Origin: Vibrio jasicida CAIM 1864 = LMG 25398
GTDB taxonomy: Bacteria > Pseudomonadota > Gammaproteobacteria > Enterobacterales > Vibrionaceae
NCBI RefSeq assembly: GCF_000400365.1
Contig: NZ_BAOG01000025.1
Coordinates: forward strand, 62,001-126,000
Length of the DNA stretch: 64,000 nt
Direction of reading: 5' to 3'
This document shows positions 53,110-62,211 of the stretch, in pieces. Position numbers and translations under genes: made by a program. The notes under the pieces are model-generated. The model was given only the letters and a program-made list of their open reading frames with translations, was not told the DNA's origin and made no database searches. Positions within the stretch are counted from its first letter, which is position 1. Each line of letters opens with the position of its first letter.

Positions 53110-55713
53110 ATGTATAAAAACACAACCGCTTTATCTGTTGCGATCAGCCTTGCACTGGGAACGGCGGCGGCAGTGGCCCCACTAGCAGCACAGGCAGAAG
53201 AGCAGCAAGTTGAAAAACTTCAAAAGATGAAAGTTACTGGTTCACGTTTAACACGTGCGTCTATGGAAGGAAGCACTCCAGTAGCAGTAATCGGCCGTGC
53301 AGAAATTGAACGTGCCGGTGATGTATCTATCGCTGATGTACTACGTAAATCTTCATTTAACTCTTTTGGTTCACACAGCGAACGTTCAGGCAGCTCGGCA
53401 CAAAGCCAAGCAACCATCTCTCTACGAGGTCTAGGTTCTGAACGTACTCTAGTTCTAATTAACGGCAAACGCCTTCCCGGCTCAGCAGCTATGGGTGGCG
53501 GTGCTGCCAACATCAACGTAATCCCTTCTGCAATCGTAGAACGTGTTGAAGTAATGGCCGACGGTGGTTCCGCTGTATACGGTTCAGATGCTGTTGCGGG
53601 TGTAGTGAACATCATCTTGAAAGATGAGTTCGACGGCATCAACGTCACAGTTGGTTCAGGTATCCCTAGTCAAGAAGGCGGCGATGAACAGAATGTTGCT
53701 TTCGTGATGGGTACAAGTGGTGAGAAAGGCAACATCATGTTCTCGTTTGAGCATGATAGTAAAGACGAAATCTACCAACGCGATCGTGACTACCTAAGCT
53801 CAACCAATACTGGTGCGGACAACTACTTTGATATGTCTGGTGTGAGTATCTACGGCCGAAACGTTTACCATAATGGTGAGCTTAAAGCGCTGAAAGGTTA
53901 CGACACAGACGCAACTTGTGATTCATCAAAAGGCTTTGTTGGTCTAACCAACTACCCTGGTCTGGGTGATATCTGTGGTTACGACTACACAGCTGATGCT
54001 GCGCAAACTGCTTCTCTAGAGCGTAATACTGTTTTTGTTAACGGTAATATTTTCCTGAATGACGACACAACGTTCAATGCACAAGTGCTTTTGAACCGCA
54101 ACGAAAGCTTCGGTCGTTATGCTCCTGCAGCAGGTTGGTTTGAAGTTGACCCAACAACATCTGGTGGTTCTGACTTCTTCACAGAGAATGGTCTCGATCC
54201 AGCAGCGGGCCCTGCTCGTGTTTACTACCGTTTCAACAACGTAGGTACACGTGACAATAACGTAACTGACTTCCAAGCTGATTTGAAAGCAGGCCTAGAC
54301 GGCACACTTTACACAGATAGCTTCGGTGATGTGGTTTGGGAAACGGGTTACCAGCTTAACTTCTCGAACAGTAACGAAATTGGTACAGGTTACGTGTTCC
54401 GCTCACCGGCTGAACAGCTAGCGAACTCTGGCGAGTTTGTTGATGGCGAGTTCAGTGCTGATGCAACGAGTGACCTAGCAGCCGGAACAAGCCGCGAAAC
54501 GCAAATGGAAATGCACAACTTCTACGGTGGTCTTCAGTTTGACCTAGCAGAAATCGGTGACGTTACCATTCCTGTGTATGTTGGTGCAGAGTTCACAACT
54601 TACGATTACTTTGACAAATACGATCCACAAAGTGAAGCAGGTAACATCATCGGTAGTTCTGGTAACTCAGCAGGTGGTGACCGTGAAACTTACGCGCTTT
54701 ACGCAGAGTCTCTGATCGCGTTTACCGATGAGCTAGAGATGAATATTGCGGCACGTTACGACCACTACAGTGACTTCGGTAGTGAGATTTCACCAAAAGC
54801 ATCATTCCGTTACCAACCTCTTGATAACCTAATGTTCCGTACAGGTGCGGGCATGGGCTTCCGTGCGCCAACATTAGCAAACCTTTACGGTGCGGATAGC
54901 TTCTCTGCAGATAGCGCAAAAGATTACGTTTACTGTCAAGCAAACGGCATCTCTGACGCAGACTGTCCAGAAACTCAGTACGACGTAACTCGTACATCAA
55001 ACGAAGATCTAGATGCTGAAACATCTGTGTCATTTAACTTCGGTGTAAGCTACTCACCAATCGAAGATCTAGACCTGACACTTGATTACTACAACATCAG
55101 TATCGATGACGTAATCACGCTTAACTCTCTACAAAGCATGATCGACCAAGAGCGTAGCAGTGGTGTTGCTAACCCGAACATCGACCGTGATGCAACAGGC
55201 CGTATTACGCACGCAACAGCAGGCCTAGAAAACTTAGGTACTCTAGATACTTCTGGTCTTGACCTGAAAGTTGGCTACCGTTACGACTTCGACTCAGCTG
55301 TTCTACGTTACGACTTCATGGGTAGCTATGTTCTTGACTACAGCGCACCTGAATACGTGAATGGTCCAGTGAACAACCAAGTTGGCCGTAATGGTCTACC
55401 TGAGTACCGTTTCAACACAGGTGTTGGCCTTAACTTCCTAGAAGAGCACGATGTTTACCTATCAGCAGACTACATCGCGTCACAAGCACAAGACGTTGAT
55501 GAGAACTACAACAAGACAGGCAACATCCCATCACAAACCATCTGGAACGTAGCATACAACTACCTAGCTCCATGGGATGCGAAGTTCACTGCAGGTGTAC
55601 GTAACCTTACCGATGAAGACCCAGCATTTGAGTCTGATGGTGTGACTTACGATGCTGACCTATACAGCATTCAAGGCCGCGTTTACTTCGTGAAATACTC
55701 TCAAAACTTTTAA
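53110..55713 (+). CDS. TonB-dependent outer-membrane receptor
   Basis: An 867-residue TonB-dependent receptor. Signal peptide 1-29 (ending AQA). A TonB-box-like KMKVTGSR follows, then the plug (about residues 50-170; ISLRGLG, GGSAVYGSDAVAGVVNII) and the beta barrel to the C-terminal aromatic residue (YSQNF). The ligand is unknown: no siderophore-specific marker is seen, and the style resembles receptors for carbohydrates or peptides. It lies ahead of a complete TonB energising cluster on the same strand. Confidence 0.92.
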   Translation: MYKNTTALSVAISLALGTAAAVAPLAAQAEEQQVEKLQKMKVTGSRLTRASMEGSTPVAVIGRAEIERAGDVSIADVLRKSSFNSFGSHSERSGSSAQSQATISLRGLGSERTLVLINGKRLPGSAAMGGGAANINVIPSAIVERVEVMADGGSAVYGSDAVAGVVNIILKDEFDGINVTVGSGIPSQEGGDEQNVAFVMGTSGEKGNIMFSFEHDSKDEIYQRDRDYLSSTNTGADNYFDMSGVSIYGRNVYHNGELKALKGYDTDATCDSSKGFVGLTNYPGLGDICGYDYTADAAQTASLERNTVFVNGNIFLNDDTTFNAQVLLNRNESFGRYAPAAGWFEVDPTTSGGSDFFTENGLDPAAGPARVYYRFNNVGTRDNNVTDFQADLKAGLDGTLYTDSFGDVVWETGYQLNFSNSNEIGTGYVFRSPAEQLANSGEFVDGEFSADATSDLAAGTSRETQMEMHNFYGGLQFDLAEIGDVTIPVYVGAEFTTYDYFDKYDPQSEAGNIIGSSGNSAGGDRETYALYAESLIAFTDELEMNIAARYDHYSDFGSEISPKASFRYQPLDNLMFRTGAGMGFRAPTLANLYGADSFSADSAKDYVYCQANGISDADCPETQYDVTRTSNEDLDAETSVSFNFGVSYSPIEDLDLTLDYYNISIDDVITLNSLQSMIDQERSSGVANPNIDRDATGRITHATAGLENLGTLDTSGLDLKVGYRYDFDSAVLRYDFMGSYVLDYSAPEYVNGPVNNQVGRNGLPEYRFNTGVGLNFLEEHDVYLSADYIASQAQDVDENYNKTGNIPSQTIWNVAYNYLAPWDAKFTAGVRNLTDEDPAFESDGVTYDADLYSIQGRVYFVKYSQNF

Positions 55714-55724
55714 TTAAAACCTTT

Positions 55725-55747
55725 GGCGCAGGAGCTTTTCCTGCGCC
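55725..55747 (+). terminator. Hairpin between the receptor and DUF3450 genes
   Basis: GGCGCAGGA and TCCTGCGCC form a perfect nine-base-pair stem on a five-base loop. No T-run follows, so it may stabilise the receptor mRNA or give partial termination. Confidence 0.55.
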
Positions 55748-55786
55748 CCACTCGACTGACTTTTATACACTGACAAGGATGCAACT

Positions 55787-56551
55787 ATGACGTTAAAGGA
55801 ATTTGGCGTAAGTGCAGTTACTGCCGCGATTTTATCGGTAAGCGGAGCAGCCGTCGCTGCAGACTCTGGTACCGTCGTCGCTAACCAAGCAAAAACGACG
55901 AAGTCTTCTCAGGCTTCACAACAAAAAATCGACACCTATGCTGAAAGCACTGAAGGCATGTTGGCTGAATACAAAGGCCTTCTGCGTCAGATCGACAGCA
56001 TGAAAATCTACAACGAGCAAATCAATCGTATGGTTCAATCGCAGCAAGGCGAATTGGATTCATTAAACAGCCAGATTGCTCAAATCGATCAAACCGCGAC
56101 TGAGGTTGTGCCTCTTACATTGAAAATGATCGACGCTCTTGATGAGTTCGTTGTGCTTGATCTTCCTTTCCAAAAGGAAGAACGCGCAAAGCGCGTTAAC
56201 GAATTGCGTGACCTGATGGATCGTGCAGACGTAACAACTTCTGAGAAATTCCGTAAAGTGATGGAAGCGTATCAAATTGAAGAAGGCTTCTCTCGCTCAA
56301 TCGAATCTTACAAAGCTAGCCTAGAGCGTAACGGTGAGACCGTGACTTACGACTTCCTACGTATTGGTCGTACTGCGCTTCTATTCCAATCTCCGGATGG
56401 CGGTGAAACAGGTATGTGGAATCAACAAACCCGTCAATGGGAATCACTACCAGAAAACTACCGTATCGCTGTACAGCAAGGCCTTCGTATCGCTAAGAAA
56501 CAAGCGCCACCAGCGCTGATCAAACTGCCTGTATTTGCTGGGGAGGAATAA
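55787..56551 (+). CDS. DUF3450 periplasmic protein of the TonB cluster
   Basis: A 254-residue exported protein: signal peptide 1-25 (ending AVAA), then a long coiled coil near residues 35-115 with Gln/Leu heptads, and a compact C-terminal part with FLRIGRTALLFQS. This matches the DUF3450 proteins that open TonB2-type clusters in Vibrio, where they are thought to work with TtpC. The next gene begins three bases after the stop. Confidence 0.85.
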   Translation: MTLKEFGVSAVTAAILSVSGAAVAADSGTVVANQAKTTKSSQASQQKIDTYAESTEGMLAEYKGLLRQIDSMKIYNEQINRMVQSQQGELDSLNSQIAQIDQTATEVVPLTLKMIDALDEFVVLDLPFQKEERAKRVNELRDLMDRADVTTSEKFRKVMEAYQIEEGFSRSIESYKASLERNGETVTYDFLRIGRTALLFQSPDGGETGMWNQQTRQWESLPENYRIAVQQGLRIAKKQAPPALIKLPVFAGEE

Positions 56552-56554
56552 GAA

Positions 56555-57916
56555 ATGAAAGGATTCAAAACTCTAGCCGCTGGTTTGCTAGCGAGCTTAT
56601 TCATGATTTCCGGTGCGCAAGCTGAAGCACCTAAGAACTTATCTGAGCTACTGAAAAACGTAAAATCAGAAAGTATCGTTGAATCAAAAGAGAACAAGGC
56701 TCGTGAAGCTGAGTTCAAAAACAACCGTGACCAACAAGCTGCACTTCTTGAAAAAGCACGTGCAGAACTTGCAGCACAGCAAGCTCTTGGTGACGAATTA
56801 AAAGCAACATTTGATGAAAACGACAAACAGCTAACTGACCTAACAGAAACATTACGTGTTCGTTCAGGTACGTTAGGTGAAATGTTTGGTGTGGTTCGTC
56901 AGTATGCAGGTGAATTTAAAGGCCTATTTGCCGCTTCACAAAATGCTGTTCTTTTCCCAGAGCGTGACGCACTTCTTACGAAACTAGCAGAAAGTAAAGA
57001 ACTTCCATCAACGCAAGAACTTGAAGCATTTTGGCACACGATCCTACAACAGGTAGTGGCATCAGGCGAGACAACAACAGCACAAGCAACAGTTGTATAC
57101 GGCGAAGGTAAAGAAGCGGTACGTGACGTCACTCTTGTCGGTGAGTTTAACGCAATCGCAGATGGTAAGTACGTTACTTACGTACCTCAAACCGCTAAGT
57201 TTGAAGAACTATCACGCCAACCACGCAAAAACATTACTGGCCTAGTTGGTGGTTTTGAAGCAGCAGAAGGCACATACGAACCTTTGTTTATCGACCCATC
57301 TCGTGGTGTGATTCTGTCTCTACTTGTACAAAGCCCTACTGTTCAGGAGCGTATTGACCAAGGTGGTATCGTGGGTTACGTCATCCTAGGCATGGGTGCT
57401 ATCGGTGCACTTATCGCGCTTATCTGTTACCTACGCCTATTGGTTATTGGTGGCAAAATGCGTAAGCAAGCGAAATCAGACACTGTTATTCCAGGTAACC
57501 CTCTGGGTGAAGTAATCCAAGCTTACCAAGACCACAAAGGTGACAACCTTGAGGATCTTGAAGCGAAACTGGATGAAATCATCCTACGCAACGCACCGAG
57601 CATTGAACGTTTTATCAGTTCAATCAAGCTGTTTGCTTCGGTAGCTCCTCTTCTGGGTCTACTAGGTACCGTTATGGGTATGATCGGTACATTCCAAGCA
57701 ATCACACTATTTGGTACAGGTGATCCGAAGCTAATGGCTGGCGGTATCTCAGAAGCACTTGTTACTACGATGCTTGGTCTAGTTGTCGCAATTCCTCTAC
57801 TGTTCCTGTACACCATCGTACACAGTAAAGGTCGCCGTTTGGTTCAAACTCTTGAAGAACAGAGTGCAGGCTTCATCGCTCGCTATCAGGAAAAACTGCA
57901 TAAAGCCGAAAGCTAA
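56555..57916 (+). CDS. ttpC: TtpC-like MotA/TolQ/ExbB protein
   Basis: A 453-residue protein: signal peptide 1-23 (ending AQA), periplasmic coiled coil about 30-110, a membrane helix near 272-292, then a MotA/TolQ/ExbB domain with two more helices and the LLGLLGTVMGMIGTFQAI motif. This is the TtpC architecture described for Vibrio TonB2 systems, where TtpC is needed beside ExbB2/ExbD2. It is followed after nine bases by the ExbB gene. Confidence 0.9.
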   Translation: MKGFKTLAAGLLASLFMISGAQAEAPKNLSELLKNVKSESIVESKENKAREAEFKNNRDQQAALLEKARAELAAQQALGDELKATFDENDKQLTDLTETLRVRSGTLGEMFGVVRQYAGEFKGLFAASQNAVLFPERDALLTKLAESKELPSTQELEAFWHTILQQVVASGETTTAQATVVYGEGKEAVRDVTLVGEFNAIADGKYVTYVPQTAKFEELSRQPRKNITGLVGGFEAAEGTYEPLFIDPSRGVILSLLVQSPTVQERIDQGGIVGYVILGMGAIGALIALICYLRLLVIGGKMRKQAKSDTVIPGNPLGEVIQAYQDHKGDNLEDLEAKLDEIILRNAPSIERFISSIKLFASVAPLLGLLGTVMGMIGTFQAITLFGTGDPKLMAGGISEALVTTMLGLVVAIPLLFLYTIVHSKGRRLVQTLEEQSAGFIARYQEKLHKAES

Positions 57917-57925
57917 GGAGGCATT

Positions 57926-58453
57926 ATGTGGTGGTTAGTTGGAGAACTTGAATCAATTAGGCGCTTCTTGGGAATGGGTGGCGATGTACTTGTCGCCATC
58001 TTTATCCTCAGCTTTATGTTATGGGCAGTCTTGTTAGAACGTTGGTTTTACTTCGCTGCTGTCGCTCCCAAAGCAATGAAAAAAGCGGTGAGCTTTTGGG
58101 AAGAGCGTTCAGAACATAAAAGCTGGAACGCAAAGATGATCCGACAAGAAATGGTTTCTCGTCAGGATATTGAGAATAGAAAGGGACTGCCAATCGTTAA
58201 AGTACTGATTGCACTTTGTCCCCTACTTGGTCTGCTCGGCACTGTTGTCGGTATGATTCAAGTATTCGACATCTTAGCGGTAACAGGAACAGGAAGCCCC
58301 CGAGCAATGGCCTCGGGGATCTCAAAGGCAACAATCCCAACATTAGCGGGAATGGTGGCTTCTCTATCAGGACTTTTCTTTAGTACTCGTCTTGATCATT
58401 TAGCCAAAGTCACCACGCAGAAGCTTGAAGACAAGCTGAAGCACATTGCCTGA
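57926..58453 (+). CDS. exbB: ExbB-type proton channel protein
   Basis: A 175-residue MotA/TolQ/ExbB protein with helices near residues 20-40, 92-112 and 132-152 and the LLGLLGTVVGMIQVFDI motif. It is shorter than E. coli ExbB (244) and fits ExbB2 of vibrios. With ExbD and TonB it harnesses the proton gradient for outer-membrane receptors. Confidence 0.92.
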   Translation: MWWLVGELESIRRFLGMGGDVLVAIFILSFMLWAVLLERWFYFAAVAPKAMKKAVSFWEERSEHKSWNAKMIRQEMVSRQDIENRKGLPIVKVLIALCPLLGLLGTVVGMIQVFDILAVTGTGSPRAMASGISKATIPTLAGMVASLSGLFFSTRLDHLAKVTTQKLEDKLKHIA

Positions 58454-58478
58454 GTAAACGGAATTAGAGGTATAGGTC

Positions 58479-58886
58479 ATGAAGAGACGCTATAGCAATG
58501 ACAGCAGCGACGAGGCTGCTATCGATATGACTCCGATGCTAGACATCGTATTCATCATGTTGATCTTCTTTATCGTAACAACGTCGTTTGTTAAGGAAGC
58601 AGGTCTAGAAGTAAATCGTCCTACGGCAAGTTCAGCGCAAACCGTGAAGAAAGGTAACATCATGGTTGCTATCGGTGCAGCAGGCGATGTGTGGGTAGAT
58701 AAGCGTCGTATTGAAGTCGATGCAGTTCGTGCCAACATCGAGCGTCTACGTGCTGAAAGCCCAGACGGTGCGGTTGTAATCCAAGCGGATACAGAAGCAA
58801 ATGCTGGCGTAGTCGTGAAGGTGATGGACCAGATTAAGATGGCAGGTGTTGAAAGCATCTCCATTGCCGCAACCAATAAGGATTAA
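58479..58886 (+). CDS. exbD: ExbD-type biopolymer transport protein
   Basis: A 135-residue protein with one membrane helix (about residues 20-40) whose MTPMLDIVFIMLIFFIVTTSF includes the conserved proton-path Asp25 region, and a periplasmic domain. It ends just before TonB; five bases separate the stop from the TonB ATG. Confidence 0.92.
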   Translation: MKRRYSNDSSDEAAIDMTPMLDIVFIMLIFFIVTTSFVKEAGLEVNRPTASSAQTVKKGNIMVAIGAAGDVWVDKRRIEVDAVRANIERLRAESPDGAVVIQADTEANAGVVVKVMDQIKMAGVESISIAATNKD

Positions 58887-58890
58887 GCCT

Positions 58891-59523
58891 ATGCGGTATC
58901 TGGCCTCAATTGCACTGGCGCTCATTGTCTCCCTTGGATTGTTCTGGGGGATGGACAAGCTAGTAAACAAAGAGCGCCACGAGCTAGTGTCGAATGATGA
59001 TCTCCGTATGGTGGAATTCATTCGCATTAAACCGGACGAAAAAATACAGGAGAAAAAGCGCGAACTCCCGAAACCACCACCACCGAAGCGCCCACCGCCG
59101 CCACCTGAAATGAAGGTAACAGCAACGGTCAAACCGGTGATGGATCAAATCCCAATGGATATGCCGAAACTCGACCTACCAGTGAACGTTACAGGTGGTT
59201 CAGTACTCGGTCACTACTCGCAAGGTGGTGGCGCTCAACTGGCTGGAAGCGGAGGCCCAGTTCCTCTTGCGACATTCCAACCTCAAATGCCACGTAAAGC
59301 GGCACGAGCTGGGATTGAGAAAGGTATCGTTTTAGTAGAGTTTACTGTTAACGAGCGTGGCAGTGTTCAAGATGTCAAAGTCTTAAAAGAAACACCACGT
59401 AAGTTAGGCTTGGGTAAAGCAGCAAGAAAAACCGTATCAAAGTGGACCTTTAAACCAAAAATGGTTGATGGAAAGCCGGTAACTTCGCGCTTATCGCAAG
59501 AAATCGAGTTCTCTACTAACTAA
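58891..59523 (+). CDS. tonB: TonB-type energy transducer (TonB2/TonB3-like)
   Basis: A 210-residue TonB: an N-terminal membrane helix (residues 3-20), a short Pro-rich linker (KPPPPKRPPPPPE near 54-67) and a C-terminal TonB domain with GIVLVEFTVNERGSVQDVKVL and SKWTFKPK. The ATG at 58891 gives a normal signal-anchor; 15 further codons in frame overlap exbD. The linker is short compared with TonB1, as in Vibrio TonB2. Confidence 0.92.
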   Translation: MRYLASIALALIVSLGLFWGMDKLVNKERHELVSNDDLRMVEFIRIKPDEKIQEKKRELPKPPPPKRPPPPPEMKVTATVKPVMDQIPMDMPKLDLPVNVTGGSVLGHYSQGGGAQLAGSGGPVPLATFQPQMPRKAARAGIEKGIVLVEFTVNERGSVQDVKVLKETPRKLGLGKAARKTVSKWTFKPKMVDGKPVTSRLSQEIEFSTN

Positions 59524-59534
59524 GGAGTCGCAAC

Positions 59535-60749
59535 ATGAAAACATATACAAAATTGTTAGCTTCTCTATTGGTTATTGCAGGTGCGTACAGCGCACCTGCC
59601 CTAGCAAAAACACCAGAGTTGTCTGACAGAACATTCCGAACTGTGAACAAAGTTCAGGAACTGATTGCAACTGAAAAATACTCGGATGCTATCTCTAAAC
59701 TGAACTCTGCCTTGGGAAGTACCAAGAAAAAGAAATACGACCGCGCCGTGTTACTACAACAGATGGGCTTTCTATATTCTTTAAAGGACGATTACCCAAA
59801 AGCAGCGAAGTACTTTGCTGAAGCACTCAAGTTAGATGCTTTACCAGTACCCGTAGCTCAACAGGTTCGTTATAGCCTCGCACAGCTTTATCTAGCAGAA
59901 GGCAAATTTAAGCAATCAGTTAATACGATGAACGAGTGGTTCAAGATTGCTGAAACAACAGAGGAAAAACCTCAAGCACATGCTTACATCACATTGGCAA
60001 GTGCTTACATTCAACTAGAAGATTACCGCAACGCAATTCCGCCAACCAAAAAGGCAATTGCAATGACGAAGAATCCTAGTGAATCTTGGTATCAGCTGTT
60101 GATGTCTGCTCACTATGAATTAAAGCAATTCAAAAGTGTTGCTGGCGTGCTAAAAATCTTGACTACCAAGTACCCGCAAAATAAGCGTTACTGGACACAA
60201 TTGTCTGGTATTTACATGGAACTCAAACAAGAGCGTAATGCCCTTTCAACCTTAGAAATGGCCCATAAAATGGGTCTTTTAGAGGGAGAGAAAGAGTATC
60301 TACGCTTAGTGAACTTCCAAGCTTATCAAGGTGTACCTTTCCGCGCGGCTAAAACAATGCAAACGTCGATGGAAGAAGGTCATGTTGCGCGTACTGCTGA
60401 AAACTTAGAAAAACTAGCGTCTTTCTGGCAACAAGCACAGGAACTAGATAAGTCGATTGAGACTTATGTAGCGGCCTACAAGTTAGCGCCAAAAGTAAAA
60501 ACGCAGATCAAGATTGCTCGTTTGATGATTCTCGACAAGCAGTACTCAGCAGCAACTAAGTTTGCTAAGAATGCCGCACCAGACGCCAAACGTGATGATA
60601 AAGGTGAGCTGAACTACATTCGAGGTATGGCGTACTTCGAATTAAATCAGCCAAGCAATGCATTAAAAGCAATGAAGAGTGCAGCGCAATCGCCTGATAT
60701 GAAGCCTGTCGCTAGCCCTTGGATCAACTTCTTAGAGTCTCAAGGCTAA
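59535..60749 (+). CDS. TPR-repeat periplasmic protein of the TonB cluster
   Basis: A 404-residue protein: signal peptide 1-24 (ending ALA) and then helical TPR-type repeats to near the end (for example QMGFLYSLKDDYPKAAKYFAEALKL in parts, AYIQLEDYRNAIPPTKKAI). A TPR gene follows tonB2 in V. cholerae in the same way. It starts 12 bases after tonB and ends before a strong terminator. It probably links the transducer to the envelope; its exact role is unknown. Confidence 0.85.
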   Translation: MKTYTKLLASLLVIAGAYSAPALAKTPELSDRTFRTVNKVQELIATEKYSDAISKLNSALGSTKKKKYDRAVLLQQMGFLYSLKDDYPKAAKYFAEALKLDALPVPVAQQVRYSLAQLYLAEGKFKQSVNTMNEWFKIAETTEEKPQAHAYITLASAYIQLEDYRNAIPPTKKAIAMTKNPSESWYQLLMSAHYELKQFKSVAGVLKILTTKYPQNKRYWTQLSGIYMELKQERNALSTLEMAHKMGLLEGEKEYLRLVNFQAYQGVPFRAAKTMQTSMEEGHVARTAENLEKLASFWQQAQELDKSIETYVAAYKLAPKVKTQIKIARLMILDKQYSAATKFAKNAAPDAKRDDKGELNYIRGMAYFELNQPSNALKAMKSAAQSPDMKPVASPWINFLESQG

Positions 60750-60829
60750 CAGGCCACCAACACCTGTAAAGTAGTAACCAAAGTGGTTATGGTTGCTCCG
60801 AAAATTAAGTGTGAGTCAGTCGCACGCCT

Positions 60830-60856
60830 GGGGAAGTGAAAGCTTCCCCTTTTTTC
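60830..60856 (+). terminator. Terminator of the TonB cluster
   Basis: GGGGAAG and CTTCCCC on a TGAAAG loop, followed by six Ts. A smaller TAACCA/TGGTTA hairpin lies about 50 bases upstream. Confidence 0.9.
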
Positions 60857-60892
60857 GTTTCTGTATACAAAGATATGAATTTATACTGAGCC

Positions 60893-61084
60893 TCAAAGAT
60901 CCAAAAGATCGGCTAGCCACCGCAAAGAGATCATGATACTCTTCGCCTCCATTTTTCTGGCGGGTTTATCACCAATCTCAAGCGGTTTGGTGAGAAAATC
61001 ATCAACGTCAGTGCTATCGTTATACCAATTTCGCCAATAAGCGTTATTAGCATGACACAAGGTCGATACTCTTTCGGCATTCAC
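60893..61084 (-). CDS. Possible small protein of unknown function
   Basis: A 63-codon minus-strand frame with a GTG start directly after an in-frame stop. Its composition looks protein-like ([16 protein letters not shown]; ends [10 protein letters not shown]), unlike the random frames around it. It lies in the 363-base gap before gmk and would run opposite to gmk. There is no strong ribosome-binding site, so this is tentative. Confidence 0.35.
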   Translation of the reverse strand: MNAERVSTLCHANNAYWRNWYNDSTDVDDFLTKPLEIGDKPARKMEAKSIMISLRWLADLLDL

Positions 61085-61112
61085 TCAATCCAACCAAAAG
61101 TGGAACAGTACA

Positions 61113-61736
61113 ATGGGCAAAGGTACTCTCTATATCGTATCGGCACCTAGCGGCGCAGGTAAATCTAGCTTGATCTCAGCAATGTTGGAACGCAACCCAA
61201 CATACGCAATGAAAGTGTCTGTGTCTCATACTACTCGTAGCATGCGCCCTGGCGAAGAAAATGGTACGCACTACCACTTCGTAGCAAAAGAAGAGTTTGA
61301 AACTCTAATTGCTAAAGGCGACTTCCTAGAATATGCAGAAGTGTTCGGTAACTACTACGGCACATCACGCGTATGGATTGAAGAAACGCTAAATAAAGGC
61401 ATCGACGTATTCCTAGACATCGATTGGCAAGGCGCACGCCAAATCCGTGAGCAAATGCCAGAAGCGAAAAGCATCTTTATCCTGCCACCATCAAATGGTG
61501 AGCTAGAGCGCCGTCTAAACACTCGTGGTCAAGACAGTGAAGAAGTAATCGCAAAACGCATGGCAGAAGCAAAGTCTGAAATCTCACACTACAACGAGTA
61601 CGATTACGTAATCGTAAACGATGATTTCGACACTGCATTAATGGACTTTAAAGCCATTCTACGTGCGGAAAGATTGAAGGAAGAAAAGCAAGCTGCTAAA
61701 TATAAAGGTATGCTTGATGCGCTTCTAGCAGAGTAA
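61113..61736 (+). CDS. gmk: Guanylate kinase
   Basis: A 207-residue enzyme that phosphorylates GMP to GDP. The P-loop reads APSGAGKS (residues 11-18), then [11 protein letters not shown] and [13 protein letters not shown] in the GMP-binding part. Length matches E. coli Gmk (207). It leads the gmk-rpoZ-spoT order that links guanine nucleotide supply and (p)ppGpp metabolism. Confidence 0.97.
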   Translation: MGKGTLYIVSAPSGAGKSSLISAMLERNPTYAMKVSVSHTTRSMRPGEENGTHYHFVAKEEFETLIAKGDFLEYAEVFGNYYGTSRVWIEETLNKGIDVFLDIDWQGARQIREQMPEAKSIFILPPSNGELERRLNTRGQDSEEVIAKRMAEAKSEISHYNEYDYVIVNDDFDTALMDFKAILRAERLKEEKQAAKYKGMLDALLAE

Positions 61737-61814
61737 TTCTGTTCGGAAACACAAATTTTCGCTTCTTTATTACGGTAAGGAAGCTTATATTGTTTATATA
61801 GAAAGTCATTGTTG

Positions 61815-61843
61815 TTGCACGTCTTATCGCTAGTAAATATTAC
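61815..61843 (+). promoter_or_regulatory. Candidate sigma-70 promoter of rpoZ
   Basis: TTGCAC and TATTAC are 17 bases apart in the 163-base gmk-rpoZ gap, with a predicted start about 50 bases before rpoZ. A TATACT a few bases downstream is an alternative -10. Confidence 0.4.
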
Positions 61844-61899
61844 GCTGAGACTGTATACTTTCTCGTCATTCAAAATTTAGTTAACTATTTGGAGTCCTC

Positions 61900-62172
61900 A
61901 TGGCACGCGTAACTGTTCAAGACGCTGTTGAAAAAGTTGGCAACCGTTTCGACCTAGTACTGATTGCGGCTCGCCGCGCTCGTCAAATGCAAACTGGCGG
62001 TAAAGATGCACTAGTGCCAGAAGAGAACGATAAGCCAACGGTTATCGCTCTACGCGAAATCGAAGAAGGTTTAATTACTAAAGAAGTTCTAGACGCTCGT
62101 GAACGTCAAGAACAGCAAGAGCAAGAAGCGGCAGAGCTAGCGGCAGTAAGCAGCATCGCTCACAACCGTTAA
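61900..62172 (+). CDS. rpoZ: RNA polymerase omega subunit
   Basis: A 90-residue protein starting [20 protein letters not shown], the omega signature, with [12 protein letters not shown] in the middle. It helps assemble RNA polymerase and forms part of the ppGpp-binding site. It precedes spoT by 39 bases. Confidence 0.97.
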   Translation: MARVTVQDAVEKVGNRFDLVLIAARRARQMQTGGKDALVPEENDKPTVIALREIEEGLITKEVLDARERQEQQEQEAAELAAVSSIAHNR

Positions 62173-62211
62173 TTCTGACTTTAGAATTCAACAACCTCCC
62201 GGGCCTATAAT

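Noticed and set aside
53220..53648. Minus-strand 142-codon frame inside the TonB receptor gene
   Set aside because: A shadow frame over the conserved plug domain.
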